Notes: generated by a model not told the origin, from the sequence alone. Shown: positions 24,253 to 36,800, counted from the stretch's first letter. The stretch is 64,000 nucleotides of DNA from Chytridium lagenaria (GCA_025449115.1 JAHLKC010000005.1:62001-126000); one strand, 5' to 3'. Program-made: numbers and translations.

Positions 24253-24720
24253 ATTTTATAATAAATAATTGTCAAGTTCATTATTGTCTTGATAAACGAT
24301 ATAAGCCAAAATCCTTTTTTTTCGTCAACTTCAAAGAATGTGAATGGCGTAGTTGGCAAAATGAACTTTCGATTCCCAGCTTTCGTTGGATGGAAAAGCT
24401 TCTGCCAGCCATGAGGTCGCTGGTTCAAATCCACATTCTGGTGATTAGCCATCCCAGGGTGTGGGCTGGATTCTCCTCCTGGCCAGGGGAGAAACCGGCC
24501 AGCACATGTTACGAGTAGCCGAGTTTCTCGTATATAAATCATATACCGTAACATTCTGTCGAGGTTTCCTTTTTGCTTTGGAATCCTAAAACTCCGACAC
24601 ACAACTCCGATGCTTTTTTTGTTTTCCAAAGCAAAGCTTTTGACATTCTTCCCAAGCGTCGACCAATGACGTACTGCGGGGTTGGGTGAGGTGGGCCCCA
24701 TCTTACCGCATGGGAAGGGG
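24253..24720 (+). repeat. SINE-like repeat, copy A (internal Pol III A and B boxes)
   Basis: A 468-bp element nearly identical to the reverse complement of 31409-31868. On the plus strand it carries an A box tggcgtagttgg (24345-24356) and a perfect B box ggttcaaatcc (24422-24432). Flanking bases gaatgtg (24336) and cacattc (after the B box) are complementary, so the head resembles a tRNA with an enlarged middle. The 3' body of about 280 bp is not tRNA-like. No poly-A tail or target-site duplication is obvious. ORFs read through it (both strands) are artefacts, since both copies carry the same frames. Confidence 0.75.
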
Positions 24721-25218
24721 TCAATCATAATTATACAGGCCATCATCAAAAGGGTTGGTATTAGCTGCCGTTGACTTGCAAATCGGAAATAAATGGGACA
24801 TTGATGGAACGTCATTACCATGTCTTGATTTTGCCGGCGGCATCCGTTTATGTGGTCCAGAAGCGCGGGTTTATGCACCGGTTCCCAATGCTTCTGTTGA
24901 CGGACAAGGTTCAGCTTCTCAAAGAGCGGTTCTTATTCCAAAAACGTATGCTTGCGGTGGGGGCGGGGGTAGTACGGCGGGGTGGTGAGGATGGGGGAAG
25001 GTCGCCATCACCAAAAGGCTTCAATATATTCTCTCATTATATATCGATGTTTTGTGAAAAGCGTTTCATTTTGCGACTTGCCAGTGACTTGCCATTTCCT
25101 CGTTCTATATATTACTCTCATTTTAAAGTAGGATGGTGGGTTATACGTGGAGTTAAGATTTTATTCTGTATACTCAAATGCCAGTGCATGGCATCCAACA
25201 GAATACAATAAACAACCA

Positions 25219-27580
25219 CTAAACGTTGGAAGTGGCGTCCCATTCATCAAAACACTTTAGCATATTAGCGACAGCTTTCCTCATGTCCTGGAGAAGAAGT
25301 GGAGGAGTTGTCGCAGACGAATCTACAGCTCGGTTTAACTTGGTAGTGGCCGTTTCCTGATTAACTTCTAGGTAATTGAGCAAAGCTCGCATATTATCTA
25401 AATGTCCTTTCAATCCCACATTGTACGCTTGAAGATCCAGGATCTCTTCCTTTTGAGCTTTTATCTGTTCGTGAATGTTTGCAAATTAGCCCCTTTTTGG
25501 GTTATGTCAAATATAAGAAAAGGTTTACCAGAGTCATCAAACTCAGCGCTGTTTGTTCCTGCACTGACCCTTTTGTAGCGTTAGCCGCTGATACTTGATT
25601 GGAATTGCCAAACTTCTTGCTTTCTTCTAAGGAAAGCAATGAGTCATTTTAACGGATACAGCTGAGGCATTCTTCAGCCCTTTTCGAAAACGCTCCTTAC
25701 CCGTACTTCCACCCAACATTTGCACTGACTCTTTCTCTTCCCGTCAGAATAAATGTGCTGGAAATGGATTGGGTTTGCTTATCAAACTGTGGCGAATTGA
25801 CTTTGAACTGCTGCAGGCTTGTAGGGTAGAGAAAGATAAAAAAAAAAAGGTGTTTTTTCTTTGGTTGCGCAAAAAACAAGACGTAAAAGACATGCGCATC
25901 CTGCAGAGCATAAACCCTAAGGGTTAAAGTCGCAGATGTCCAGTAATTGGGATGCGGCACTCCAGAAGGATCAAATTCAAATATTATCATGCTGGACAAA
26001 TAATGATTATAGTCGTTACGCATACTAGTTCAACTTTTGCCGTATCCTGAACGATTTGAACCCTTCACAATCACTGCAGCGATAAAGCGCGTGGTGAAGT
26101 CTTTTTTATTTTATATTATCTTCTCACCAGCTAACTTGCGTTGCGTGAAGTCTTAACGCTGGGAAGCAACTACGTGGATAGCTAGTTATACATTCAAGAT
26201 CTGTAGACTATCATATGGGAAATACCACAAGCTTTATTGAATTGCTCTTGATACTGCTCAAAGGCTCAATGTATGTTTGCGATCCCGTAGACACTCATTT
26301 TCTTCAAAATATCCTCCATTTCGATTTCAAACTCATCGACTTCTGCAGAAATAGCCGGTAATCGCACATCCATCATGTCTACCGCCAATTCTCTCCCTGG
26401 CGAAGAAGTTTCTGCTTCTCTAAGATAATGAAGTACATGTCCCTTTGATTCTCAACCAAGGACTTGCTTTCATCCTCAAGATTACGAATGACTTGTTCCT
26501 GTTCGTGAAAAATCTCCAAAAGCTTCTTGATTTCTTCACCCCACTCAATCTGCGAGCTCTCTGGCGCTGTGCCCACCTGCACATTAATGAAAAATAAATA
26601 TCAGTGCTATTTGGCTACAATTGAATGTCACTCACGTCTTGAACTTTGAGGCCCCCACGGTCGATTGCTTCCGGCACCGCAGCTACCGCTGAGGCCTTCT
26701 TCTTCTTTTCCTTTTGCGCGGCCATCTTCTTGACTTTGAAGAATTTCTTGGTCGGGGCCTCGACCGCGTGTTTCATGCTGGGAGTGGGAGCTGCCGTTTT
26801 CCAAGTCTGTTATCTCTGATGATTCACCGGGCAGAAGAATACAAGCACCCTTTCCTTTCGGCCTGCTCTTTGAAGCCGGAGCAGGTGCCAGCGATGGTGC
26901 TGCGCCTGGCTCCACCGCCTGCCCAGCGTTGGAGAGGGATTTGGATTCGGCGACGTGTGAGGGTTCCCCCTTGTCTATGTCGAGAACGGGTATAGCTGGA
27001 TCCTTTCCCTTCCGCCTCGCACTCTTACGGATCGGAGGTGGGAGCTCGCTGGTCTGAAGGCTCCTCTACGTGTTCATTGACGGCGTTGGATTCAACGGCG
27101 CGTGATGGAGCCGCCACCTCTTCCTTTGGATTGGACACGACGAGAGCCGTAACCTTTTCCTTCCGCTTTTCCTTTGGAGCTGGAGCTGGAGCCGGCAGGG
27201 ATGGTGCAGGATCCTCCACCCTCGTTCGCTGATCGCGCGCGGCCTGTGTGATGCATGGTGGATTATGAGTTTATGAGTGTTTCCTTGATATATGGGATTT
27301 GCTGAATCATAGAAAGAAAGCTACCTTCTCTGACCGAGTCCTAGGCGTCCTCACCAGAGGTTGGGCGGTGGTGGGAGGAGGTCCACTGCTGGTGGAGCCA
27401 AAGAAATGGCAGCATCCTCGTTGATGACGTGACTGTTGGGCTCACTCGGCACCTCTAACAAAGAAAAGTGGATGAGGAAATAGAAGTGGAAGAACGAGAC
27501 TTGGGCATGTTTAAGGAATGACGATAAAAAGGCTTACGTCCACCCTGGGCTTTGACGCTCCCCTTCTTTTTTGGCGGCAT
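25219..27580 (-). CDS. Lineage-specific disordered/coiled-coil protein, copy 1
   Basis: Multi-exon minus-strand gene starting at ATG 27580 (MPPKKKGSVKAQGG) and ending at 25219. The N-terminal ~350 residues are Lys/Pro/Ala-rich and disordered (PSLPAPAPAPKEKRKEK, KEEVAAPSRAVESNAVNEH). A coiled coil follows (EEIKKLLEIFHEQEQVIRNLE, about 26580-26380, then DEFEIEMEDILKKM), a compact region near 26020-25690 (MIIFEFDPSGVPHPNYW) and a C-terminal helical segment (LDNMRALLNYLEVNQETA). The N-terminal half is duplicated at 32301-33464 on the other strand. Basic disordered plus coiled-coil layout could suit a chromosome or cytoskeleton scaffold, but no family is recognised. Several one-base frame differences between copies (e.g. 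near 26395, 27045) make exact exons uncertain. Confidence 0.5.
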
Positions 27581-28593
27581 CGTGTTTCTTCCACAGTTTG
27601 CGCGCAGGTTTTCCGTAGGGATAAAAAAACGAGGACAAACTCTGAGCCACTTTTTTTCCCACAAAAAACCCCATTGTCCGAGGGTATTGGACATTTCATG
27701 AATTCATACCGTAAAAAGGCCTTAAGAATACTTCGTGTCATTTTTCTATCTATTTTGTGTGTTTAGGTAGATAAAAAGGTGTTGGGGTTACGTGGATGAC
27801 ACGCGGGTTGAGAAAAATGGATTTAATTCAGTTTGCCTGCAACAGAGGAGACTCCCAAGGCGTTAAAGCAATTTTTGATTGAAATTGGAGATAGCGTTTT
27901 AAAATAACGCAACCTTTCTACTACGACGACGGGTTTAGTGGAGCACTTGCCCGTATGATATTGAGTCAAAATAACGGCCGGGCATTCAGCGACAGAGGAT
28001 ATCATAAAACCTTGTTGCCAGAGCTTATGAAAAAAACTTTAGTGATAACCGAAACGAGAGCCCTCTCCGTTAAAGCTGGAAAAAACGTAGAAAAACATTT
28101 CTAACGTGTACTCAACTTCATATCTCCTCATTCATTCGCAACCTCGAAAACCACTTTCCTAAAAACTCTCAACAGGTCCTATTTGCACAAAGGTGCCTAT
28201 GTAGAAAGTTAGTTGGTTAATGATTAAGTTTTTGCCGCAAAGGAAGGGTCAACACTTGGGCGGCAAGGTGAAGAGCATTCTTTTACTCTTAACGCTTTTC
28301 AAACGTTTTACAATTACGAAGTCAACGTGAAACTCACCGATATGTGCAGAAACTCATACGGTCCAGAAAACAAAATTGAAAAAGACGAATGGAAAAGGAT
28401 TCTCTTTCAATGGACTCACACATGGTTCCTCCAGCGGCAGTTGATGATCACCATGTCTCTGATATCTCACTAAATCGTGGAGGATGGGCCTTGGATGTGA
28501 GAAACGAGTTTCACAGAAATTGAAATTTGAAATTCCAGATCATTCAACAACCTTCGGTGTCCTGCTTGCCATTGCCGTTCTCCCTGAAATACA
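27581..28593. other. 5' flank shared with other family copies, then intergenic
   Basis: The first ~200 bp (27581-27790) are homologous to 32095-32300 upstream of copy 2 and partly to 31225-31330, so the promoter was duplicated along with the gene. The rest up to the Vps27 start has no supported gene; a short ORF at 28390 (MEKDSLSMDSHMVPP) is unexplained. Confidence 0.5.
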
Positions 28594-30946
28594 ATGAGCT
28601 TTCTCTTCACAAATCCCTTTGATGATGTTGTCGGTAAGTACTCATCCTTTCTTTACTCGTTGCCGCTTGTGTTGGTACTCGTTCAATTGCAGCTTTCCGA
28701 GTGATGGTTGCCTTTTGGCTTGTGGATACCTTCCCATGTGCTCATATTTCTCTCTTTAACAACCAACTCGCGATGCAAATAGACAAGGCAACATCGGAAA
28801 ACAATCTAGTTGGACAGGAGGATATTGTTAAGAGCTTGGAGATTGCAGATAAGATTCGTGGGAAGGAAGTCCCTGCGAAGCAGGCGATTCAGTCTTTGAA
28901 GCGGAGAATCAACAACAAGAATCCAAACGTGCAGATCCAAGCGCTTAAGGTGAGGGACTACTTCAATTTTGGATGTTTTGTGTTATTTATAGTTTAATGC
29001 TTTGCATATTTATCGAGATTGAAGCTAAAGAAGAAATGCTTTTTCTTTAATGGCAGCTGGCAGATGCATGCGTCAAGAACTCAGGACACCACTTTGTGGT
29101 GGAAGTGGCTTCAAGAGATTTCATCGATAACTTAGTTTCTATTACCCGCAACTACCCATCGACAAACCAGGATGTGAGGCTTCAAATCCTTAAGCTTTTG
29201 CAAACTTGGGGTCTTGCATTTAAGGGAAAGTCGGAACTCTCATACGTCACAGAAACGTACGAATCTATGAAGAGAGAAGGTCCGTAGCATACTTTGCGTT
29301 TTTATGTAACTGACCATTGCTTTAGGTATAGCGTTTCCTCCTGTCGAGAGGGCTGAAGCTTCATCTATTATGATCGATACTTTGACTGTGAGCTTTTGTT
29401 ATTTTTAAATTATCGTACTCACAGTCCATAGGCCCCTGAATGGACGCACAGTGAAATTTGCATGCGCTGCCGCACCCAGTTTACCACTTTCAACCGCAAG
29501 CATCACTGCCGCAATTGTGGTCAAACTTTTTGCCACGCCTGCTCTTCTCGCACACTTCCCCTTCCCAGCCTTGGCATCACTCAAGAGGTCCGAGTTTGCG
29601 ATTCGTGTCATTACAAGTTAACCAACAAAGTCTCATCGGCTCCTGGCACGCCCAACGCAGGAAGAGCAAGCTCAGAGCGATCCAGGACAAATGTGAGCAG
29701 TCCTAGCAAGGAGGACGAGGAACTTGAGAAAGCTATTGCCGCGTCCCTAGCCGAAGCTGATAAAAATAAGAAGAAGAATGTGACGAGGACGAAACCGACG
29801 CCTAAGCCTATCGTGAACGAGGAGGAGGAGGATCCAGAGTTAAAGGCGGCTATAGAGGCCTCGCTGGCTGAGTTAAAAATTTCGGAGGAGAGGAGACATG
29901 CGCCTCCATCAGCATCCTCTGACTTTGGAGGGGTAAGGTAGAGCAGTGCAGACGAACCCGAATGAATTAAGTAGGGTTGAAATCGATAACCTGAAAATGT
30001 TTGTGGAGCTTGTAGAGCGATTGGAGGCCGATGTATCGCATCGAGGTATTGGTGTTATACACAATAGCCAGATCTCGGTAAGCTTATTTGTCTGTTTAGC
30101 TATTTTTTATTTCGTCGCTTTTGTACTGACTTGCCGTTCATATCTCAGACACTCTATTCCCAACTCATGATCCTACAGCCCAAGCTCCTTTGGTCTCTTG
30201 ACGACGCAGTAACCAAGTACCGCACTTCCATCGAAATGAATGAAAAGATAACTGCTGCCACTCAGATGTATGACCGCCTTTTGCAAGAGCGTCTTGCGGC
30301 TGCGTCTGGTGGATATGTGTCAAGCACTCTTTCTCGTGGATACTCTGGTTATGGATACCCTCAACCGCATCAGCCAGAACCGGCAGCCTACGGACAGAAT
30401 CCTGCTGTCCCATGGGGTCAGCCGAATGCTGGATACCCACAGGAACCTTACCCAGGAGCTGCCGCTCCGTCAAGTTTCGCCCCACCCGTCGCCACAGGAG
30501 CTCCTTACCCCAACGGTCCTTACCAGCCTGCCACCGACTCTTCTCAGCAACAGCAACCTCCTCCTCAGCAAAACGCCTACCAGCCTCAACCTCCCCTCGC
30601 GTACGCACCCACCGGCCCACAGCCGACAGACCCATATGCACCCCAACCCCCTGTGTCACAGGTTCCACCTCAGCAAAGTCAGCCTTACACCAACGGCTCA
30701 TCTTACGCTACCCCGTCTACCCCAGCCCAGCAATACACTTACACTCAGCCGCAACCAACGCACACGTATTACGATCAAGCCGCAGCTGGAGCTGGAAATG
30801 CGCCACCACCTGGACCGATGGCGTTTGGAGGGTATGCTGGAGCGTCTGCGCCTGGCGGAGCTTACGGTCAAGCAGGGTATGCGCCTCAGCAGCCTGTGCA
30901 AGCACCAGCTGAGAAGCCGACAGAAGCTTTATTGATTGAATTCTAA
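28594..30946 (+). CDS. VPS27: ESCRT-0 subunit Vps27/Hrs (VHS-FYVE-UIM)
   Basis: Recognises ubiquitinated cargo on PI3P-rich endosomes and starts multivesicular-body sorting. Exons: 28594-28633, 28783-28949, 29057-29279, 29326-29387, 29432-about 29940, then two more. The VHS domain fills the first four exons (ATSENNLVGQEDIVKSLEIAD, KLLQTWGLAF). The FYVE finger follows with four CxxC pairs and the PI3P motif RKHHCRNCG. Two ubiquitin-interacting motifs are visible (ELEKAIAASLAEA, ELKAAIEASLAEL), then a GAT-like helical region (NPNELSRVEIDNLKMFVELV). The long Pro/Gln/Tyr-rich tail ends in LLIEF, a clathrin-box sequence. One frame break near 29940 between the UIM and GAT-like regions. Confidence 0.95.
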
Positions 30947-31224
30947 AGGTTGATTTAGCTTTTTGATGAGTTCTTTGTGTTTTGTCAGTTCTATCTCCAT
31001 GTTTTGTGGGGCATTTGTTTGCGAACACCGTATTTGTCGTGCGTTGCTTAATATGATACTTGGAATGACGGAACATATTGTGTTATTGTTTGGAGTACGC
31101 AGATGCTATAATATTATACTTCCACTGATTCCGTATTTGTAGTCTTTAAGTTATTCGTTGGTAAATATATGAAATGTTGAGGTTGAAGTTTTTATAGACT
31201 TTATACTGCTGATGCACAAGCACC

Positions 31225-31408
31225 ATTTTATCTAAATACACAAAATAAACCAAAAAATGACACGAATTCTTTTAGGCTTTTACAATTTACACTATGACTT
31301 CATGGGTTAAGGTCCAATACCCTCGGACAATAGGGTACGCCCAGTAAGCCCAATAGTCACGTCATAAACAAGGATGCTGATTACTTATTATTAGCAGTGG
31401 CCCTCCTA
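31225..31408 (+). pseudogene. Relic third copy of the disordered-protein gene (promoter plus exon-2 fragment)
   Basis: 31225-31330 matches the 5' flank of copy 2 (tgacacgaattctt, then aataccctcggacaat). It jumps directly to sequence matching exon 2 of that gene (cccaatagtcacgtcat, near 31350, and agcagtggccctcct, near 31395). Exon 1 and intron 1 are missing, and the match stops exactly where SINE-like copy B begins. This is a decayed, internally deleted copy interrupted by the repeat. Confidence 0.65.
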
Positions 31409-31868
31409 CCCTTCCCATGCGGTAAGATGGGGCCCACCTCACCCAACCCCGCAGTACGTCATTGGTCGACGCTTGGAAGAATGTCAAAAGCTTTGCTTTG
31501 GAAAACAAAAAAAGCATCGGAGTTGTGTGTCGGAGTTTTAGGATTCCAAAGCAAAAAGGAAACCTCGACAGAATGTTACGGTATATGATTATATACGAGA
31601 AACTCGGTTCTCGTAACATGTGCTGGCCGGTTCTTCCCCTGGCCAGGAGGAAAATCCAGCCCACACCCTGGGATGGCTAATCACCAGAATGTGGATTTGA
31701 ACCAGCGACCTCATGGCTGGCAGAACTTTTCCATCGAGTAAGCTGGGAATCGAAAGTTCATTTGCCAACTACGCCATTCACATTCTTTGAAGTTGACGAA
31801 AAAAAGGATTTTGGCCTTATATCCTTTATCAAGACAATAATGGACTTGACAATTATTTATTATAAAAT
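31409..31868 (-). repeat. SINE-like repeat, copy B
   Basis: Reverse-orientation copy of 24253-24720, with only scattered substitutions and one-base indels. The A box lies at 31765-31776 and the B box at 31693-31703 on the minus strand, both identical to copy A. It abuts the relic gene fragment at 31408, so it inserted into or next to that copy after its duplication. Confidence 0.75.
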
Positions 31869-32300
31869 TACTCTTCATCCTCCATCATCATCCCGATAGT
31901 CAACTTACTTCAGCATTCCCGTAAACATTTATCGCATGCGCCTACTAACGGCTCCTGATTGATTCCCATATGACTGGCTCATGAGTATCCATTTTATGCT
32001 GCCTTGTCGTGGAGTCTCAATCTCTGTATTGGTTTTGCGATTACATTCCTAGCGACAATTCTTTCACCGCTCAATCCGACTCCACGCAACCCCATCACCT
32101 TTTTATCTAAACACACAAAATAAACTAAAAAATGACACGAATTCTTAGGGCCTTTTACGTTATGAATTCATGAAATGTCCAATACCCTCGGACAATGGGG
32201 TTTTTTGTGGAAAAAAAAGTGGCTCAGAATTTGTCCTCGTTTTTTATCCTCGTTTTTTATCCCTACGGAAACCTGCGCGCAAACTGGTGGAAGAAACACG

Positions 32301-33464
32301 ATGCCCGCAAAAAAGAAGGGGAGCGTCAAAGCCCAGGGTGGACGTAAGCCTTTTTATCGTCATTCCTTAAACATGCCCAAGTCTCGTTCTTCCACTTCTA
32401 TTTCCTCATCCACTTTTCTTTGTTAGAGGTGCCGAGTGAGCCCAACAGTCACGTCATCAACGAGGATGCTGCCATTTCTTTGGCTCCCACCAGCAGTGGA
32501 CCTCCTCCCACCACCGCCCAACCTCTGGTGAGGACGCCTAGGACTCGGTCAGAGAAGGTAGCTTTCTTTCTTTGATTCAGCCTTTGCAATGACGTGGAGC
32601 ATTCAGCAAATCCCATATATCAAGGAAACACTCATAAACTCATAATCCACCATGCATCACACAGGCCGCGCGCGATCAGCGAACGAGGGTGGAGGATCCT
32701 GCACCATCCCTGCCGGCTCCAGCTCCAGCTCCAAAGGAAAAGCGGAAGGAAAGGTTCCGGCTCTCGTCGTGTCCAATCCAAAGGAAGAGGTGGCGGCTCC
32801 ATCACGCGCCGTTGAATCCAACGCCGTCAATGAACACGTAGAGGAACCTTCAGCCCAGCGAGCTCCACCTCTCATCCGTAAGAGTGCGAGGCGGAAGGGA
32901 AAGGATCCAGCTGTACCCGTTGTCGTAGACAAGGGGGAACCCTCGCACGTCACCGAATCCAAATCCATCTCCAAAGTTGGGCAAGCGGTGGAGCCAGCAC
33001 CATCGCTGGCACCTGCCCCGGCTCCAAAGAGCAGGCCAAATGGAAAGGGTGCTGGTATTCCTCTGCCCTTACATGGTGAATCATCAGAGATATTAGACTT
33101 GGAGAACGGCAGCTCGGGGCATGAACGCGTGGTCGAGGCCTCGCCCAAGAAATTATCCAAAGTCGCGAAAATGGCCGCGCAAAAGGAAGAGAAGAAGAAG
33201 GCGTCAGCGCTAGCTGCGGTGCCGGAAGCAATCGACCGTGGGGGCTCAAAGTTCAAGACGTGAGTGCATTCAATTGTAGCAGATAGCACTGATATTTATT
33301 TTTGATTAATGTGCAGGTGGGCACAGCGCCAGAGAGCTCGCAGATTGAGGATCAATCCAAAATTCAAGATACTTCAGACACTTTTTGATGGACATGCTGA
33401 ACGGATCGCGATCCTCAAGAGGCGTCGAGCAACTTGGAAAACTCAAACACGCCATCACAATTGA
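32301..33464 (+). CDS. Disordered protein, copy 2 (divergent or truncated C-terminus)
   Basis: Plus-strand copy of the 25219-27580 gene. Exon 1 begins ATG 32301 (MPAKKKGSVKAQGG), exon 2 near 32428 (VPSEPNSHVINEDAAISLAP), exon 3 about 32667-33259, and a last exon from about 33317. Identity to copy 1 is high over the disordered N-terminal half, then stops a few codons into the final exon: the coiled-coil and downstream exons of copy 1 are absent, and a short basic tail (HAERIAILKRRRATW) ends at 33462-33464. One A is missing relative to copy 1 near 32750, breaking the frame. It may be a truncated paralogue or a pseudogene. Confidence 0.5.
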
Positions 33465-33892
33465 TGTGGGAGCAGCAAGTGCACAAGAGAATAAATTTAG
33501 TGAATACGGTGCGGCATACGTATTTTAACGTTGTTTCCGCGAAAGCACGCTGTGAGCGAGGAGATCGAAAACATGGCTGCAAATGTTTTTGTTTACAAAG
33601 CGCGAATGGACAACCAATAACTGCTTTTTTATGTTATAACATTCTAAATAAGTGCGTATTGACTTAATCATCTAGACCCAAATGTCTATTTTTTCTTCAA
33701 TGTGCCTCTTTATCCTCACTCGATCGTTATGTATTTGTATTCATCCAATATACAAAACACATTCCTCCACCAACACCAACTTTAACTATGAAAAATTAAC
33801 AACAAACCCCCGAGGACATAAAAGCGAGCCAGTGAAGGGTATCCTTCTCACGCACAAAAAAAAAAAAAAGGAGGAAAAACATGAAGGCGCCC

Positions 33893-36800
33893 TTAAAAAA
33901 GATCAAGCTCCTGACGTGAAATACGTAAAATCCGCCACAATAGCCTCAACATCTCTCTAGCATTACTCTGGTCCTATAAATTCGGAGACACAAAGGTAAA
34001 CCGCGTTAATACACCAACTCAGCCAACCAAGCGGCATACCTTTATCTCCGCCATATACCGTACCAAAACCTCTTGTTGCTCCCCACTCAACCCTCCACAA
34101 TGATTCTTCACAAAATACGGTATCATCTTCAATCATTAGCGTACATCACATCATATCTCCGTACCTCCACTTTGACCTGCTCGTTTCCACATAAGAAAAT
34201 GTCAACGAGACAGCCTACTATGTCTTCTTTCAGGAGATCGTGGCTGCGTTGAATGAGGATTCCGAAAAGCATATCACCCAAAAGAACAAGAAAATTCTCC
34301 TGTACGATTGTCTAAAATGTTAGAAGAGACAAGTATAAATTAGTTACCTTTGTAAACAGCAGACATTTATTGTTGAGTCCGTCGAAATTTGTGAGGGCTT
34401 GACGAAAAACTTCAATGTTAGGGTCGAGGAATGCGGCGCCAAGTGCCTTGGAAAAGTCGTCAGCGAAAATTGAAGCACCGGGCGTACCTTAAGCAAACTC
34501 AACAATTCCTCATCATGCCCAGTTTCTGAACCCCTCCCCACAAAACTCTTGACAGTACTTCCAAAAAAGTATTGCTGATGGAACAAAATCGCTTTCACGA
34601 GTAGATCATAGAATAGTGATTTCGCTGTCTCGCTTTTCGCGTTCTAAACATTAGGGGCGTCGTTCACGGAAATATGATTTACCTGCAATACCCGCGTAAA
34701 CACATCTGAAACCACAAAGCTTACCACGTCCTTCAACAACCCCTCAAACCTTTTTGAACTCTCTTCGACCACACTCATCAAAAACATGACAACTTTATCC
34801 AACACTCCGGCCTCCCCATTCGCTTTCGATGCCAGCACATCAGATTGTGCATTTTCGTAAACGCGCCAAGCGTGTCCGTCACAACTGCGAAGAAGTCTCG
34901 CGCGATTTGACGTTTCATTGCACGAAGAGCGGAAAGAGAAAAGTCGAGGAGGGTTTCAAACATTTCTATAAAGGCTTGAGTCAAAGATGTGGAGAGTGAG
35001 TCTTACCGGAATCGTATTGGTAAACGTTGAGGAGGGGTGGGTAGAGATTAAGGACGTCTTGAAGAGCACCGGCCATGATATCTTTGGAAGTGGCTACACC
35101 TCCGGAAACGGAATTCATAATTGCGGAGAAGATCATTAAAAGTTTTTTAATGTTTCGCTTGGCTACAAAAAAATAATACATAACAGCGTCAGCGGCGACA
35201 ATGGAGGCGTTAACTCACTTGTAGGATCCGACGAGGCAGACACGTTCCGTTCAATAACCGATACCGTGTTCTTAAACGATCCTACCAAGTTTCCCGTAAA
35301 TGAACGAATGTATGTTGTCTCGATTTCCACTCCTTCGTTACGTCAAAATATACTTCACGCAAGACAATAACAAACCTGCTCAGATATTCTCGTCTCGTTC
35401 ACGGGAACAAACACGCGTTTGTTATCGCCATATACAGATTCGACATTGTCTCCTGCGGTAAATCTGGGATGTTATCCGAAAGTTGATGTAGAAGGGGCGA
35501 AAAGTTTGCGAAGGAAGGAGATTTGGGCGGACGGTTTTAGCGAGAGAGAGAAGGAGACGACTGCTGTAGATGGATGTGGCGGGGTACTGCAAAGTGTTAG
35601 TGGAGGTTGAAAACTGGGGAGCGTACTGATAGGGGTATGACGCTGAGTTCGATGAGACGATTAAGAAGGTCCTTGCATTGTTTGAGGTCTTCGGGAGATG
35701 TTTGACCGTGGTTGAAATAAAGTTCGATCCAGTGAATGTATAATTTTAATGTACCGAAAAGATACAAACAACTAGACATGATCAATAGGCAGGCGAAACT
35801 AATAAACTTACAGTATTGAATCCGATAGACCCCCTTGAGGTAAATTGCCGATGCAAAAGTTAAGAATTTCCGTGAATTTAAAGAGAAGGGTATGAGCGGC
35901 GGGGATGGTGACTGTAAAATTATTCGTGAATTGGACAGAGAGTTGACCGAAGAGACGGACGATGGTGGATAGATCTTGAACGACTACATTTCGGTCAGCA
36001 GCGTTAAAATCTATAGTCATTACCGCTTCTCCGTTCAACTTTTTTAGAGGTGCCAGAGTTCATGGTAAGAAATCGGTCCCCAAAATTAACGAGAAGATTG
36101 AAGTAAAAGAGGAGAAGATCGGATGGGTACACATCTGTTATTTTGACTGACAAAAAAAAGGAAAACGAAAAAGGGTTAGCTTCAGACAGGCATAATATGA
36201 ACATGTACCAATTAAATCAATACACGGTTGCGTAAACTTTTCCCATTCCGATAAGCCCTGTATCCGATTAGACATCAGAAACTCGCGAAAGATAAATTCG
36301 ATTACCTCGGTCTCATCTCGCTCAAACTCAATTTCAGACAACTCTTTCGGGTTTTCAGTGATCAAGATCTTGCTCAGTGTCTCTTTTGCCACGATAACTA
36401 GACCGCTTTGATACCTATTAAAGTTCATAAGTGCAAACACAATATAATCACAAGCACAAAGTGAGAGAAATACGTACTTATTCGCTAAAATTTCGCCTTC
36501 AACTTGCGAGATACTTTTTTGTGCAATCAAGTACTCCATAAAAGTATCCCATACGTGCAAGCACTGCTGGAAGCCTTCCGGGGATGCCTGGGATATAAAA
36601 AATTGGACCATAATCAGAAATGCCGCGATACGTCAATAATTCAACGAAAAAAAGATTTACCTGAATGAAGGTAAACCGATAAAAGAGCTGCAATAACTCT
36701 CCCATGGGAAAGTCCGGAATATTTTCTCCGCGTTGTATATGATGCGATACAAAACAGTTTAGAAAGTCCGTGAACTTTGACTGGTAGCTGCGGTGTTGAT

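Noticed and set aside
24336..24439. Functional tRNA gene inside the repeat
   Set aside because: The interval between A and B boxes is too long, the T-stem is incomplete, and an almost identical copy with a non-tRNA body exists; a repeat is the better reading.
24207..24878. 223-codon minus-strand ORF
   Set aside because: Most of it reads through the SINE-like repeat; the same peptide appears in the second repeat copy at 31462-31680 with stops and frame changes, so it is not a host gene.
25690..26023. Csm1/Pcs1 monopolin-type or XRCC4-like domain in the disordered/coiled-coil gene
   Set aside because: The compact region next to a coiled coil invited the comparison, but the order of coiled coil and globular part and the visible motifs do not match either family well enough.
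30165..30701. 178-codon minus-strand ORF and overlapping plus ORFs
   Set aside because: They are shadows of the Pro/Gln-rich tail of Vps27, whose frame is fixed by continuity with the conserved domains.
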